A stretch of 64,000 nt of DNA from Nocardioides sp. NBC_00368 (GCF_036090055.1 NZ_CP107970.1:1552501-1616500); one strand, 5' to 3'; positions 15,806 to 24,468 are shown, numbered from the stretch's first letter. A program made the numbers and translations. The notes: generated from the letters alone by a model not told the origin.

Positions 15806-15921
15806 GCCGAGCCGGCGCAACTGTCCCATCCCAGAACACCGAGTCGGCGCATCTGCCCCACGCGGCCGGGACAGATGCGCCGACTCGGCCGTTGCTGGCG
15901 GGACAGTTGCGCCGACTCGGC
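15806..15921. repeat. Nested inverted-repeat element between convergent genes
   Basis: Four related 21-22 base units: 15806-15827 (ending GCAACTGTCCC), 15839-15859 (ending GCATCTGCCCC), and the inverted copies 15868-15888 (GGGACAGATGC...) and 15900-15921 (GGGACAGTTGC...). All contain CGAGTCGG or CGAGCCGG. The outer pair matches with one mismatch and the inner pair with one, and the AA/AT difference is matched on the opposite arm. It lies between the methyltransferase and ribH, where it could end transcription both ways. Confidence 0.85.
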
Positions 15922-15922
15922 G

Positions 15923-16405
15923 TCAGTAGTGGCGTACGCAGTCGCGCAGCGTGAGCGCGGTCTCCATGGCCGCCGCGGCGGCCTCGTACCCCTTGTCCTC
16001 GCTGGATCCCTCGAGGCCGGCCCGGTCGAGCGCCTGTTCCTCGTTGTCGCAGGTCAGCAGGCCGAAACCGACCGGGATGAGGTGGTCGATCGCGATCCGG
16101 TTCAGCCCGTCGGTGGCGGCCGAGCAGACGTAGTCGAAGTGCGGCGTGCCGCCACGGATGACGACCCCGAGCGCGACGATGGCGTCGTAGCCCGACTTGG
16201 CCAGCGCGGCCGCGGCGACCGGAAGCTCGAAGGCGCCCGGGACGCGGACGACCGTCAGACCTCCTACGGCAGCGTCCTTCAGCGCCCGCTCCGCGCCGTT
16301 CAACAGGCCGGTCATGACCTCGTCGTGCCAGCGCGCCGCCACCACGGCGACCCGCAGGTCACTCGCGTCGACGACCTCGGGGGTCGGGGCTCCCTTGCCA
16401 CTCAT
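15923..16405 (-). CDS. ribH: 6,7-dimethyl-8-ribityllumazine synthase
   Basis: A 160-residue enzyme that condenses 5-amino-6-ribitylamino-uracil with 3,4-dihydroxy-2-butanone 4-phosphate to form lumazine; it assembles as an icosahedral or pentameric shell. Family marks are VVAARWHDEVMTGLL, VRVPGAFELP, GVVIRGGTPHFDYVC with the catalytic His, and PVGFGLLTCDNEEQA. Last gene of the rib operon; the start overlaps the ribBA stop by four bases. Confidence 0.96.
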   Translation of the reverse strand: MSGKGAPTPEVVDASDLRVAVVAARWHDEVMTGLLNGAERALKDAAVGGLTVVRVPGAFELPVAAAALAKSGYDAIVALGVVIRGGTPHFDYVCSAATDGLNRIAIDHLIPVGFGLLTCDNEEQALDRAGLEGSSEDKGYEAAAAAMETALTLRDCVRHY

Positions 16406-17661
16406 CGGTTCTCCTCGGAAAGCTTCGGCTCAGACAGATCGGGCAGCGCGTGACCCATCCGGTCACGCTTGGTCAGCAGGTAGGCGAGGTTGTGCTCGTT
16501 GGGGCGCGGGGTGAGCGGCACCCGCTCGGCGACCTCGACCCCGTACGCCTCCAGGTTGCTCACCTTCTCAGGGTTGTTGGTGAGCAGGCGCACCGAGTCG
16601 ATCTTGAGGTCGCGGAGGATCTGCGAGGCGGCGCCGTAGTGGCGCGCATCGGCCGGCAGGCCCAGGTCGAGGTTGGCGTCGACGGTGTCGCGGCCGCCGT
16701 CCTGGAGCTGGTAGGCCTGCAGCTTGGCGAGCAGCCCGATCCCGCGGCCCTCGTGCCCGCGCAGATAGACCACCACGCCGCAGCCCGCGTCCGCGATCCG
16801 TTCGAGCGCCTCGCGCAGCTGCGGTCCGCAGTCGCAGCGCCGGGACCCGAACACGTCCCCGGTCAGGCACTCCGAGTGCACACGGGCGAGGACCGGGTCG
16901 CACCCGACCACGTCGCCGTAGACGAGCGCGACGTGCTCGACGCCGTCGTCGATGGTGCGGTAGCCGTAGGCGGTGAAGTCACCGAACTCGGTGGGCAGCC
17001 GGGTCACCGCCTTGCGCTCGACCAGCACCTCCGTACGCCGCCGGTAGGTGACCAGGTCGGCGATCGAGATCATCGCGAGGCCGTGCTCGTCGGCGAACTC
17101 GCGCAGCTGCGGCGCGCGCTGCATGGTGCCGTCGTCGTTGACCAGCTCGACGAGAGCGCCCGCGGGCTCCAGACCGGCGAGCCGGGTCAGGTCGACGGCG
17201 GCCTCGGTGTGGCCGACCCGCACCAGCACTCCCCCGTCGCGCGCCCGCAGCGGGAAGACGTGGCCCGGGCGGGTCAGATCACCGGCCACCGAGGAAGGAC
17301 CGGCCAGCAGCCGGGTCGTGAGCGCCCGGTCGGCCGCCGAGATGCCGGTCGAGACGCCTTCGCGGGCGTCGACCGAGACCGCGTACGCCGTCTGCTTGCG
17401 GTCCTCGTTGACACGAGTCATCGGGGGCAGCTCGAGAGCGTCGAGCCGGTCGCCGGGCAGCGCCACGCAGATCACGCCGGAGGACCAGCGGATCGCGAAC
17501 GCCATCACCTCGGGGGTCGCCAGCTCGGCGGAGAAGATCAGGTCGCCCTCGTTCTCCCGGTCCTCGTCGTCGACGACCACGACCGGCTTCCCGGCCGCGA
17601 GGTCGGCGATCGCGTTCTCGACCGGATCCAGCCGGACCCCCACGTACTGCTGCTCCGTCAT
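16402..17661 (-). CDS. ribBA: Bifunctional DHBP synthase / GTP cyclohydrolase II
   Basis: A 419-residue fusion enzyme of riboflavin synthesis. Residues 1-205 are the RibB domain making 3,4-dihydroxy-2-butanone 4-phosphate (VVDDEDRENEGDL, TGISAADRALT, GHVFPLRARDGG, HTEAAVDL). Residues 206-419 are GTP cyclohydrolase II with the zinc cysteines (RVHSECLTGDVFGSRRCDCG) and RGHEGRGIGLLAK. Overlaps both neighbours by four bases (ATGA), so ribE-ribBA-ribH are translationally coupled. Confidence 0.96.
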   Translation of the reverse strand: MTEQQYVGVRLDPVENAIADLAAGKPVVVVDDEDRENEGDLIFSAELATPEVMAFAIRWSSGVICVALPGDRLDALELPPMTRVNEDRKQTAYAVSVDAREGVSTGISAADRALTTRLLAGPSSVAGDLTRPGHVFPLRARDGGVLVRVGHTEAAVDLTRLAGLEPAGALVELVNDDGTMQRAPQLREFADEHGLAMISIADLVTYRRRTEVLVERKAVTRLPTEFGDFTAYGYRTIDDGVEHVALVYGDVVGCDPVLARVHSECLTGDVFGSRRCDCGPQLREALERIADAGCGVVVYLRGHEGRGIGLLAKLQAYQLQDGGRDTVDANLDLGLPADARHYGAASQILRDLKIDSVRLLTNNPEKVSNLEAYGVEVAERVPLTPRPNEHNLAYLLTKRDRMGHALPDLSEPKLSEENR

Positions 17662-18284
17662 GACCGAACCCCTTCCGGTGAAGTCAGCACGAGCTTCTCC
17701 ACGTGCTTGGCGATGATGTCGGTCTCGAGGTTGACCTCGTCGCCGACGGCCCGGAACCCCAGCGACGTACGCGCCAGGGTCTCGGGGATGAGGCTGACCG
17801 TGAACTCCGCCCCGTTGGTCGAGCCTGTCGAGGCCACGGAGACGACGGTGAGGCTGATCCCGTCCACCGCGATCGAGCCCTTCTCGACGACGTAGCGCGC
17901 CAGCTCGGGAGGCAGCGAGATCGTGACGACCTCCCAGTGCTCGCTCGGCTCACGGGAGAGGATGCGGCCGACGCCGTCGACGTGCCCCTGGACGATGTGG
18001 CCGCCGAGGCGGGTCGTCGGGGTGACCGCGCGCTCCAGGTTGACCTGGTCGCCGACCGAGACCGCGTGCAGGCTGGTGCGCTTGAGCGTCTCCAGCATCA
18101 CGTCCGCCGTCCACTCGCCGGAACCCAGCGTGGCGACGGTCAGGCAGCAGCCGTTGACCGCGATGGAGGCGCCCAGCTCGGCGTCCGACAGCACCGTCGT
18201 GGCGGAGATGGTCAGGCGTACGGCGTCGCCCTGGTCCTCGATCCCGGCGACGGTGCCGAGCTCCTCAACAATCCCGGTGAACAT
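17658..18284 (-). CDS. ribE: Riboflavin synthase alpha chain
   Basis: A 208-residue trimeric enzyme that dismutates two lumazines to riboflavin. The two homologous lumazine-binding halves are visible (MFTGIVEELG...VNGCCLTV and GHIVQGHVDGVG...VDGISLTVV). The ATG follows AAAGGGGAG and shares one base with the ribD stop. Between the SLTVV and FTVSLIP strands residues 151-158 read ASTGSTNG, encoded by a 19-base genomic repeat (17817-17835) that also occurs in two other genes of this window. Confidence 0.95.
   Translation of the reverse strand: MFTGIVEELGTVAGIEDQGDAVRLTISATTVLSDAELGASIAVNGCCLTVATLGSGEWTADVMLETLKRTSLHAVSVGDQVNLERAVTPTTRLGGHIVQGHVDGVGRILSREPSEHWEVVTISLPPELARYVVEKGSIAVDGISLTVVSVASTGSTNGAEFTVSLIPETLARTSLGFRAVGDEVNLETDIIAKHVEKLVLTSPEGVRS
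17817..17835 (-). repeat. 19-base GGTCGAGCCTGTCGAGACC-type repeat inside ribE
   Basis: Plus strand GGTCGAGCCTGTCGAGGCC, one base different from the copy at 56504-56522. It encodes part of ASTGSTNG in the second lumazine-binding half of RibE and keeps the reading frame. Confidence 0.75.
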
Positions 18285-19351
18285 CACTGCTCCCCTTTCT
18301 GTGGCTCCAAGATGAACCGCACGTTCGGCTCCTCGCCCGGCGCGGCTGGTGCGAGCACGTCGACAGAACGCACCCGCGGCCGGAAGGCGTCGGAGATGGT
18401 GGTGATCCCGAGGTCGGCGACGGCCGAGCGGCCGGCGCCGAGCAGGAACGGGGCGACGTAGACGACGATCTCGTCCACGAGCCCCGCCTCCAGGAAGGCC
18501 GCGGCCAGCGTCGGCCCGCCCTCGAGAAAGACATGGCGGCGCTCGCGCTCCCACAGCTCGGCCAACGCCGAGCGCGGGTCGCGGGTGCGCAGGTGCAGAG
18601 AGGGCGCCTGGGCGTCGAAGATCCGGCGATCGGCCGGAAGGTCGCGCTCCCCCATGACGACCCGGAGAGGCTGTACGCCGACCGGCCGGTCCTCCAGGTC
18701 GCGCACCGTCAGCGCGGGGTCGTCGACCGCGACCGTGTTGGTCCCGACCAGCATCGTGTCGCTCAGCGCACGCAGCTTGTGGGTGTCGAGCCGCGCGGCC
18801 CGCGAGGAGACCCAGCGCGAGGTGCCGTCGGCGGCCGCGCTGCGCCCGTCGAGGGTGGTGGCGAACTTCCAGGTGACGTAGGGGCGCTGCAGCTCGGCCG
18901 CCCGGGTCCAGACCCGGTTGAGCTCACGGGACTCTGCTGCGTACAGACCCTGCTCGACCTCGATCCCGGCCTCCTTCAGCCGCTCCGCTCCCCCGGCGGC
19001 GACCGGGTTCGGATCGGCCTGGGCGTAGACGACACGGGCCACGCCCGCCTCGATGAGCGCCTGCGAGCAGGGACCGGTGCGACCGGTGTGGTTGCACGGC
19101 TCCAGGGTGACCACCGCGGTCGCCCCGCGGGCGGCCTCCCCGGCCTTCGCCAAGGCGTCGACCTCGGCGTGCGGCGTGCCGGGCCCGCGGTGATAGCCCT
19201 CCGCGATCATCGACCCGTCCGCCCCCAGGAGTACGCAGCCCACCCGTGGGTTGGGATAGGTGGCAGGTCCCGGAGCGCCGATCGCAGCGGCCAGGTCCAG
19301 GGCGCGACGCATCGCCCCCGGCTCCGGGTCACGCTGGTCCAAGCACTTCAT
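18284..19351 (-). CDS. ribD: Bifunctional riboflavin biosynthesis deaminase/reductase
   Basis: A 355-residue enzyme with an N-terminal zinc deaminase (GTPHAEVDAL, TLEPCNHTGRTGPC) and a C-terminal reductase (from about residue 150: RPYVTWKFATTLDGRSAAADGTSRWVSS, LVGTNTVAVDDP, FLEGGPTLAAAFL). It performs the two steps after GTP cyclohydrolase II. ATG 19351 is chosen because AGAGGGG lies six bases before it; an earlier start at 19375 does not have this. First gene of the operon and directly downstream of the FMN riboswitch. Confidence 0.95.
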   Translation of the reverse strand: MKCLDQRDPEPGAMRRALDLAAAIGAPGPATYPNPRVGCVLLGADGSMIAEGYHRGPGTPHAEVDALAKAGEAARGATAVVTLEPCNHTGRTGPCSQALIEAGVARVVYAQADPNPVAAGGAERLKEAGIEVEQGLYAAESRELNRVWTRAAELQRPYVTWKFATTLDGRSAAADGTSRWVSSRAARLDTHKLRALSDTMLVGTNTVAVDDPALTVRDLEDRPVGVQPLRVVMGERDLPADRRIFDAQAPSLHLRTRDPRSALAELWERERRHVFLEGGPTLAAAFLEAGLVDEIVVYVAPFLLGAGRSAVADLGITTISDAFRPRVRSVDVLAPAAPGEEPNVRFILEPQKGEQ

Positions 19352-19407
19352 CTGATCCCCTCTGGTCCGTCTCACGGACTCCGGGGTCAGGCCGAGACAT
19401 CGCGCCG

Positions 19408-19425
19408 CGCCCTGGTCTCAGGGCG
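19408..19425 (-). promoter_or_regulatory. Leader hairpin between FMN aptamer and ribD
   Basis: GCCCTG-N4-CAGGGC with flanking C-G. A second stem GTCCGT-N3-ACGGAC (19365-19379) lies just before the ribD ribosome binding site. These may be the expression platform of the riboswitch; no T-run follows, so control of translation or Rho-type termination is more likely than intrinsic termination. Confidence 0.4.
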
Positions 19426-19449
19426 GTCACGACGAATCGGGCTGCGTGC

Positions 19450-19598
19450 GTCTTCCCATCCGGACTTTAACCGTCGGTCCAGGACTGAGAAGTTTCCTTC
19501 TGGCACCTGGTCAACCGATGACTGGCTGTCATCGGGTCGCGGACTTCTGGACCTGAATCCAGTCACCGCCGGCTCGGAATTTCACCGACCCCAGAGCA
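19450..19598 (-). ncRNA. FMN riboswitch (RFN element)
   Basis: On the minus strand the conserved RFN blocks occur in order: GGTCGGTGAAATTCCGAG, CCGGCGGTGACTG, AGTCCGCGACCCGAT, GGTTGACCAGGTGCCAG, and GACCGACGGTTAAAGTCC followed by GGATGGGAAGA. The aptamer ends about 100 bases before the ribD start. FMN binding is expected to turn off the ribD-ribE-ribBA-ribH operon. Confidence 0.95.
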
Positions 19599-19653
19599 CG
19601 CGAGCACAAGCTCGTCTGAAACCAGTGTGCCACACCGGTGCCGCCAGGCCCGC

Positions 19654-20322
19654 TCAGGCGTCAGAGGCTGAGACGGCCTTGTCCCGCAGCGCGTTGACCA
19701 TCGCGTCCGGGTCGGCGGCCGAGTAGACGGCGGAGCCGGCGACGAAGACGTCGGCCCCGGCCTCGGCGCAGCGCTCGATCGTCTCCAGCGAGACCCCGCC
19801 GTCGACCTGCAGCCACGTCTCGACGCCGGCCTTGTCCATCATCGCCCGCGCCCGGCGGATCTTCGGCAGCACCAGATCGAGGAACTTCTGTCCTCCGAAG
19901 CCCGGCTCGACGGTCATCAGCAGCACCATGTCGAGCTCAGCCAGCATGTCCTCGTAGGGCTCGATCGGGGTCGCCGGCTTGAGCGCCATCGAGGCGCGGG
20001 CGCCCTTGGCCCGGATCTCGCGGGCCAGCCGTACCGGTGCCTTGGTGGCCTCGACGTGGAAGGTCACCGAGCCACAGCCGGCCTCGACGTAGGCCGGGGC
20101 CTCGCGGTCGGCGTTCTCGATCATCAGGTGCGCGTCCAGCGGCACCGACGTGGACCGCGCGATCGCCTCGACCATCGTCGGCCCGAAGGTCAGGTTGGGC
20201 ACGAAGTGGTTGTCCATCACGTCGACATGGATCCAGTCGGCGCTGGGAATCCTGGCGACCTCGGCCCCGAGTGCGGCGAAGTCGGCGTTGAGGATGGACG
20301 GAGTGATCTGGATGTGGCCCAC
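19654..20322 (-). CDS. rpe: Ribulose-phosphate 3-epimerase
   Basis: A TIM-barrel enzyme of 222 residues interconverting ribulose 5-phosphate and xylulose 5-phosphate. Marks are ITPSILNADFAALG, WIHVDVMDNHFVPNLTFGP with metal-binding His and Asp, DAHLMIENAD, TVEPGFGGQKF and QVDGGVSLETI. GTG 20322 is preferred to GTG 20331 because TAGGGT (plus 20330-20335) lies seven bases before it and overlaps the other codon. It lies upstream of the riboswitch-controlled rib operon on the same strand and supplies the same pentose phosphate pool. Confidence 0.95.
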   Translation of the reverse strand: MGHIQITPSILNADFAALGAEVARIPSADWIHVDVMDNHFVPNLTFGPTMVEAIARSTSVPLDAHLMIENADREAPAYVEAGCGSVTFHVEATKAPVRLAREIRAKGARASMALKPATPIEPYEDMLAELDMVLLMTVEPGFGGQKFLDLVLPKIRRARAMMDKAGVETWLQVDGGVSLETIERCAEAGADVFVAGSAVYSAADPDAMVNALRDKAVSASDA

Positions 20323-20350
20323 GGAAGGCACCCTAGATGACCCGAAGCGG

Positions 20351-21076
20351 TCAGAGGGCAGCCAGGTCGGCGTACGTCATGCCCTCGAGCGTGTCGCGGA
20401 AGACCCGGCGCTCGCCGGGGGCGACAGGCACGTGGTTCTCGATGACCAGGACGGTGCAGCCGGCGGCCTCGGCGGAGCGGGCGCCGGTGTTGGAGTCCTC
20501 GACCGCGATGGTGTCCTCGGCCGCCACGCCGAGCGCGGCGGCCGCGGTCAGGTAGGGCTCGGGGTGGGGCTTGCCGTTGGCGACCATGTCACCGGTGACG
20601 ATCACCTTGAAGGTGCCCTCGGGAAGCTCCTTGAGGATGGGGCCGACGAAGCGGGCGTACGACATCGTCACCAGCGCGCACGGCACACCCTGCTCGAACA
20701 GGTCGGTGAGCAGCTCGCGCGCCCCCGGGCGCCACGGCACCTCGCGCTCGACCTGCTCGACCACGCCGTCGAGGAGCATCTCGACGATCTCCTCCGGCTC
20801 GTGCGGAAGGCCCATCCCCTCCTTGACCAGCCGCGCCGACTCGATCAGCGCGTTGCCGACCAGCTCCATCGCCTGCTCCTCGGACCAGGTCGCCCCGAAG
20901 CGCTCGGCGATCGCGTACTCCGCGGCGACCCAGTAGGGCTCGGTGTCGACCAGGGTGCCGTCCATGTCCATCAGGATCGCGGCCGGGAAGTGCCTGGACG
21001 AGCTGCCAGGTGCTTGGTTGGTGTTCAGCGGAGCCTCCGGTGGAACGAGATCGGGTCGCGAGTGCGGGACCAACAT
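20351..21076 (-). CDS. HAD-family phosphatase (beta-phosphoglucomutase-like)
   Basis: A hydrolase of the HAD superfamily, subfamily IA. Motif I is DMDGTLVDTE, motif II VTMSYAR, motif III lies near GKPHPEPYL, and motif IV is AVEDSNTGARSAEAAG. The cap domain follows motif I. The start is uncertain: the ATG at 21076 overlaps a TAATGT box and has no ribosome binding site, while a CTG at 21028 has GGAGG five bases before it, and no ATG/GTG lies between. The product is probably a sugar or nucleotide phosphatase; substrate unknown. Confidence 0.88.
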   Translation of the reverse strand: MLVPHSRPDLVPPEAPLNTNQAPGSSSRHFPAAILMDMDGTLVDTEPYWVAAEYAIAERFGATWSEEQAMELVGNALIESARLVKEGMGLPHEPEEIVEMLLDGVVEQVEREVPWRPGARELLTDLFEQGVPCALVTMSYARFVGPILKELPEGTFKVIVTGDMVANGKPHPEPYLTAAAALGVAAEDTIAVEDSNTGARSAEAAGCTVLVIENHVPVAPGERRVFRDTLEGMTYADLAAL

Positions 21077-21117
21077 TAGGGCCTGCCCAGCGGAGGGAGG
21101 TCAGCGACGGACGGCGG

Positions 21118-23247
21118 TCAGAGAAGTCCGGCGATCAGACCAGCGGCGCGATCGGCGCCGTCGGTCTCGACCGGTCTGCCGCGGGGCTCACGACCGATCT
21201 CGTCGGCGATCGCTCGCGCGAGCGTGTCCGGGGTGAGGTCGTGGTACTCGAGACAGCGGCCGGCGCCGTACTGCTCGAGACGGTGCCGGACGTGGATGTT
21301 CTGCTCGAAGTGGTGGCGCAGCGGCACGTAGACGAACGGCGTGCCGGCAGCGGTCAGCTCCATCGTCGTGGTCAGCCCGCCCTGCACCACGGCAAGGTCG
21401 CAGGCGCCGAGGAGGCGGTAGAGGTCGGGGACGAAGCCGAGCACCTCGAAGCCGGGACGCGCTCGGACGACGCCGGTGTCCAGGCGCGGGCCCGTCACGA
21501 CGATCATCCGAAGGTCCGGCACAGCCGTGCGAGCGGCGTCGTACGCCGCTTCCACCCGGCGGAGCAGGTGGCTGCCGACTCCGGACCCGCCGGCCGTGAC
21601 CACGCAGACCCGCTCGTCGGGTTGCCAGCCGAGCTCCTGCCGCAGCCGTGCCTTGTCGGCGATCGAGCCCGGATCGATGCCGGTGACGTAGCCGCTGAAG
21701 TCGTAGTGCTGCCGCGTCCAGGCCGAGATCTCGGGCAGACCGTCGCCGAAGCGCCCGGGCACGACGTCCGCGGGGTTCCCGACGAAGATCGCCCGGTCGC
21801 GAAGGCGTGGATTGCGCTCGATGTGCTGGAGCATCTCGGCGTTGTGATCGGCGGTGACGAACCGTGCCCGCGCGTCGTCGTCGGGCATCGGGAGGAAGCC
21901 GACGAAGTCGGTCAGCCACACGTAGCCGAAGCGCTTGAGCTCTGGGTTCTCGTGCAGGAAGTGGTCGACGTCCCAGGCCTCGTCACCGACGACGAGGTCG
22001 TAGTGATCGTCGCGGACGACGTCATCGAAGACCATGAAGTTGTTGACCAGGACCTCGTCCATGCGCCGCATCGCGTCGAAGACGTGCAGGTCGTGCTCAC
22101 CCGACTCCTCCTCGATGTGGCGCGACTCGTTGGCGAGCCACCTGCTGGCGGGATGGACCCGTTCGCCGGCTGCCTCGAGGACCCTCGTCACCGGATGCTG
22201 GGCGAGCCAGTCGACCTGTACGTCCTCGTGCCGCCTCCGGAGCGCCTGCACGATGGCCAGGTCGCGGCGGGCATGGCCGAGCCCGATGGGCGAGGAGAGG
22301 TAGAGCACCTTCTTCGGACGGTGGGACGCGCGTACCCAGGTGCGGCTCACCCGCGGCGGAGGCTGGACGGCGTCCGCGAAGTCCTTGATCAGATGGTTGA
22401 TCTTGACCGGGTCGCGGCCCACCACGCCGTGGCCGCTGCCCTCGAGCAGCACGAGCGACCCGCCGGTGAGCTCGACGAGGCGCTCGCTGATCGCGACCGG
22501 CCGGATCTGGTCGTCGGTCCCGTGGATGGCGAGGACCGGGCACCGTACGCGACCGCAGATCTCCTCCACAGAGGCGCAGAGCACTCCGTCGCACCCGAGG
22601 CGCGCCGCGGTGGCGTCGACCACGACCTGGGGCGTCGTCTCGTGTGCCCAGGCGATGCAGTCCTCGATCTGCTTGGTCGAGTGCGGCTCGGGGAACATCT
22701 TGGCGAAGAAGAACTCCAGGAAGTCGTCGTAGCCGCCCTCGAGCCAGTGGTAGCGGTTGTACTTCGCCCACCCGTCGGTGGTGTCGAGGCGGGCGTCCCA
22801 GACGAAGGCGTCTCGCTCCTGGACGATCGGGAAGCCGCAGGCGGCCCCGATCGCGACCAGCCCGGCCACCCGGTCCGGGTGGTCCGCGGCCAGGTGCAGG
22901 CTCCACGTGACCCCGCACGACAGCCCCACGACGACGGCGCGATCGGTGCCGGTGGCGTCGAGGACGGCGAGGGCGTCCGCGGCGTACGCCTCGTTCGTGT
23001 ACGCCGCGGCGCCCTCCGGCCGGTCGGACCGCCCGTTGCCACGCCCGTCGAAGGTCACGACCCGGAAGTGCCGTGCCAGGTAGCCGATCTGCGCCTTCCA
23101 GGACCGGGAGTGGATGACGGTCCAGGTCGGCATCAGCAGGATGGTGCGGTCGCCCGGGCCGGCGGTCTCCGCGCCGTAGATCTCGTAGTGGACCTTGACG
23201 CCGTCGGTCTCCACGTAGCCGTCGGCGTCGGGCTCGCGTCCCCTCAT
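21118..23247 (-). CDS. Fusion of alpha/beta-hydrolase and GT-B glycosyltransferase
   Basis: A 709-residue two-domain protein. Residues 1-295 form an alpha/beta-hydrolase with nucleophile Ser110 (VGLSCGVTW), acid Asp245 (HGTDDQI) and His273 (GSGHGVV). Residues 312-709 form a GT-B glycosyltransferase resembling the MGT/GT28 group: acceptor-side loop IGLGHARR (321-328) and donor-side VVQGGLTTTMELTAAGTPFVYVPLRHHFEQNIHV. There is no stop or frameshift between domains. A methyltransferase gene lies upstream on the same strand, suggesting a small tailoring cluster acting on a lipid or natural product. Substrates unknown. Confidence 0.85.
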   Translation of the reverse strand: MRGREPDADGYVETDGVKVHYEIYGAETAGPGDRTILLMPTWTVIHSRSWKAQIGYLARHFRVVTFDGRGNGRSDRPEGAAAYTNEAYAADALAVLDATGTDRAVVVGLSCGVTWSLHLAADHPDRVAGLVAIGAACGFPIVQERDAFVWDARLDTTDGWAKYNRYHWLEGGYDDFLEFFFAKMFPEPHSTKQIEDCIAWAHETTPQVVVDATAARLGCDGVLCASVEEICGRVRCPVLAIHGTDDQIRPVAISERLVELTGGSLVLLEGSGHGVVGRDPVKINHLIKDFADAVQPPPRVSRTWVRASHRPKKVLYLSSPIGLGHARRDLAIVQALRRRHEDVQVDWLAQHPVTRVLEAAGERVHPASRWLANESRHIEEESGEHDLHVFDAMRRMDEVLVNNFMVFDDVVRDDHYDLVVGDEAWDVDHFLHENPELKRFGYVWLTDFVGFLPMPDDDARARFVTADHNAEMLQHIERNPRLRDRAIFVGNPADVVPGRFGDGLPEISAWTRQHYDFSGYVTGIDPGSIADKARLRQELGWQPDERVCVVTAGGSGVGSHLLRRVEAAYDAARTAVPDLRMIVVTGPRLDTGVVRARPGFEVLGFVPDLYRLLGACDLAVVQGGLTTTMELTAAGTPFVYVPLRHHFEQNIHVRHRLEQYGAGRCLEYHDLTPDTLARAIADEIGREPRGRPVETDGADRAAGLIAGLL

Positions 23248-23320
23248 GATCCCAGTGTGACCCGGCCGAGCCCGGTCGCGCCGGACTTCGGCCGGGGAAC
23301 GCACCGCGCGAGCCTCGTGC

Positions 23321-24421
23321 TCACGGCCGGACCTCGTAGACACGGTTGAACGGAGTCTCGGCCACAGCCTCGAACCGGGTGAACCCGGCCGCGATCGTGA
23401 CGTCGCGGATCCGGGCCGGGCCGGCCTGGGTCCCCAGCGCGAGCCCGACGTCCTGGGCGAGAGAGCTCGGCGTGCAGAGCAGGGTGGAGAAGCCGTAGTA
23501 GGCGCGGCCGACCGGGTGCAGGTTGTCCTCGACGTGGTCGCCGGCGACGGGCTCGACGACCATCCAGGTGCCGTCCTCGGCCAGGGACTCCCGAACGTGG
23601 CGCGCCGCCCCGACCGGGTCGCCCATGTCGTGCAGGCAGTCGAACATGGTGACCAGGTCGTAGTCGCTGCCGCCGAAAGCAGACGCGGAGGCGACCTCGA
23701 ACGTCACCCGGTCCGCGACGCCCGCCGCCTCTGCGCGCTCGCGCGCGGTCGCGATCGACGCTTCGTGGTAGTCCCACCCGACGAAGCGTGAGTCGGGGAA
23801 GGCCTGCGCCATCAGGATCGTCGAGGCGCCGTGGCCGCAGCCCACGTCGGCGACCGACGCACCGCCCTCGAGCTTCTCCACGACACCGTCGAGGGCGGGG
23901 AGCCACTCGGCGACCAGGTGGGCGTTGTAGCTCGGCCGGAAGAACCGCTCGCAGCCGACGTGGACGTCCGAGTCGTGCTCGTGCCATCCGTAGCCGCCGC
24001 CGTTGCGCGCGGCCTCCAGGATGTGCGAAGCGTCGTGGACGGTGCCGAGGGCGATCTGGAACATGCCGGGCAGGAAGGCCGGGCTGTCCTCGACGGTCAA
24101 CGCCACCGCGTGCTCCTGCGGCAGCGTGAACCGGCCGGTCGCCGGGTCGTAGGTCACGTACGAGCCGGCGGCCTGGGCGGCGAGCCACTCGCGGGCGTAC
24201 GGCTCGCCGGTCGCGGTCCGGGCGGCGAGCTCCGACGGCGTGCTCGGCCCGTTCGCCGCGAGGTCGCGGTAGTAGCCGAGCTTGTCACCCATCACCACCA
24301 GAGCGGCGTTCAGGGTCGCACCGACCTCGTCCACCGCGCGGAAGACGAAGGCCATCAGCTTGTCCATGTCGATCTCGACCTCGTTCGCGCCCGGGGTCAT
24401 GGCGTCATCAGTGGTAGTCAT
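23321..24421 (-). CDS. Rv2258c-like SAM-dependent methyltransferase
   Basis: A 366-residue methyltransferase with an N-terminal winged-helix-like dimer domain (PSTPSELAARTATGEPYAREWLAAQAAGSYV) and a Rossmann core with motif I VADVGCGHGAS, VGWDYHEASI and TMFDCLHDMGDP. This matches the Rv2258c-type architecture. ATG 24421 is supported by TAGCGT (plus 24429-24434) seven bases before it, giving a leaderless transcript. The hydrolase-glycosyltransferase gene follows after 73 bases, so the two may work on one substrate. Divergent from the LuxR-type ATPase. Confidence 0.87.
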   Translation of the reverse strand: MTTTDDAMTPGANEVEIDMDKLMAFVFRAVDEVGATLNAALVVMGDKLGYYRDLAANGPSTPSELAARTATGEPYAREWLAAQAAGSYVTYDPATGRFTLPQEHAVALTVEDSPAFLPGMFQIALGTVHDASHILEAARNGGGYGWHEHDSDVHVGCERFFRPSYNAHLVAEWLPALDGVVEKLEGGASVADVGCGHGASTILMAQAFPDSRFVGWDYHEASIATARERAEAAGVADRVTFEVASASAFGGSDYDLVTMFDCLHDMGDPVGAARHVRESLAEDGTWMVVEPVAGDHVEDNLHPVGRAYYGFSTLLCTPSSLAQDVGLALGTQAGPARIRDVTIAAGFTRFEAVAETPFNRVYEVRP

Positions 24422-24468
24422 GGCGGGAACGCTAGGAACGCTGGGCATGCCCCCGCGTCAGGTGCCCC

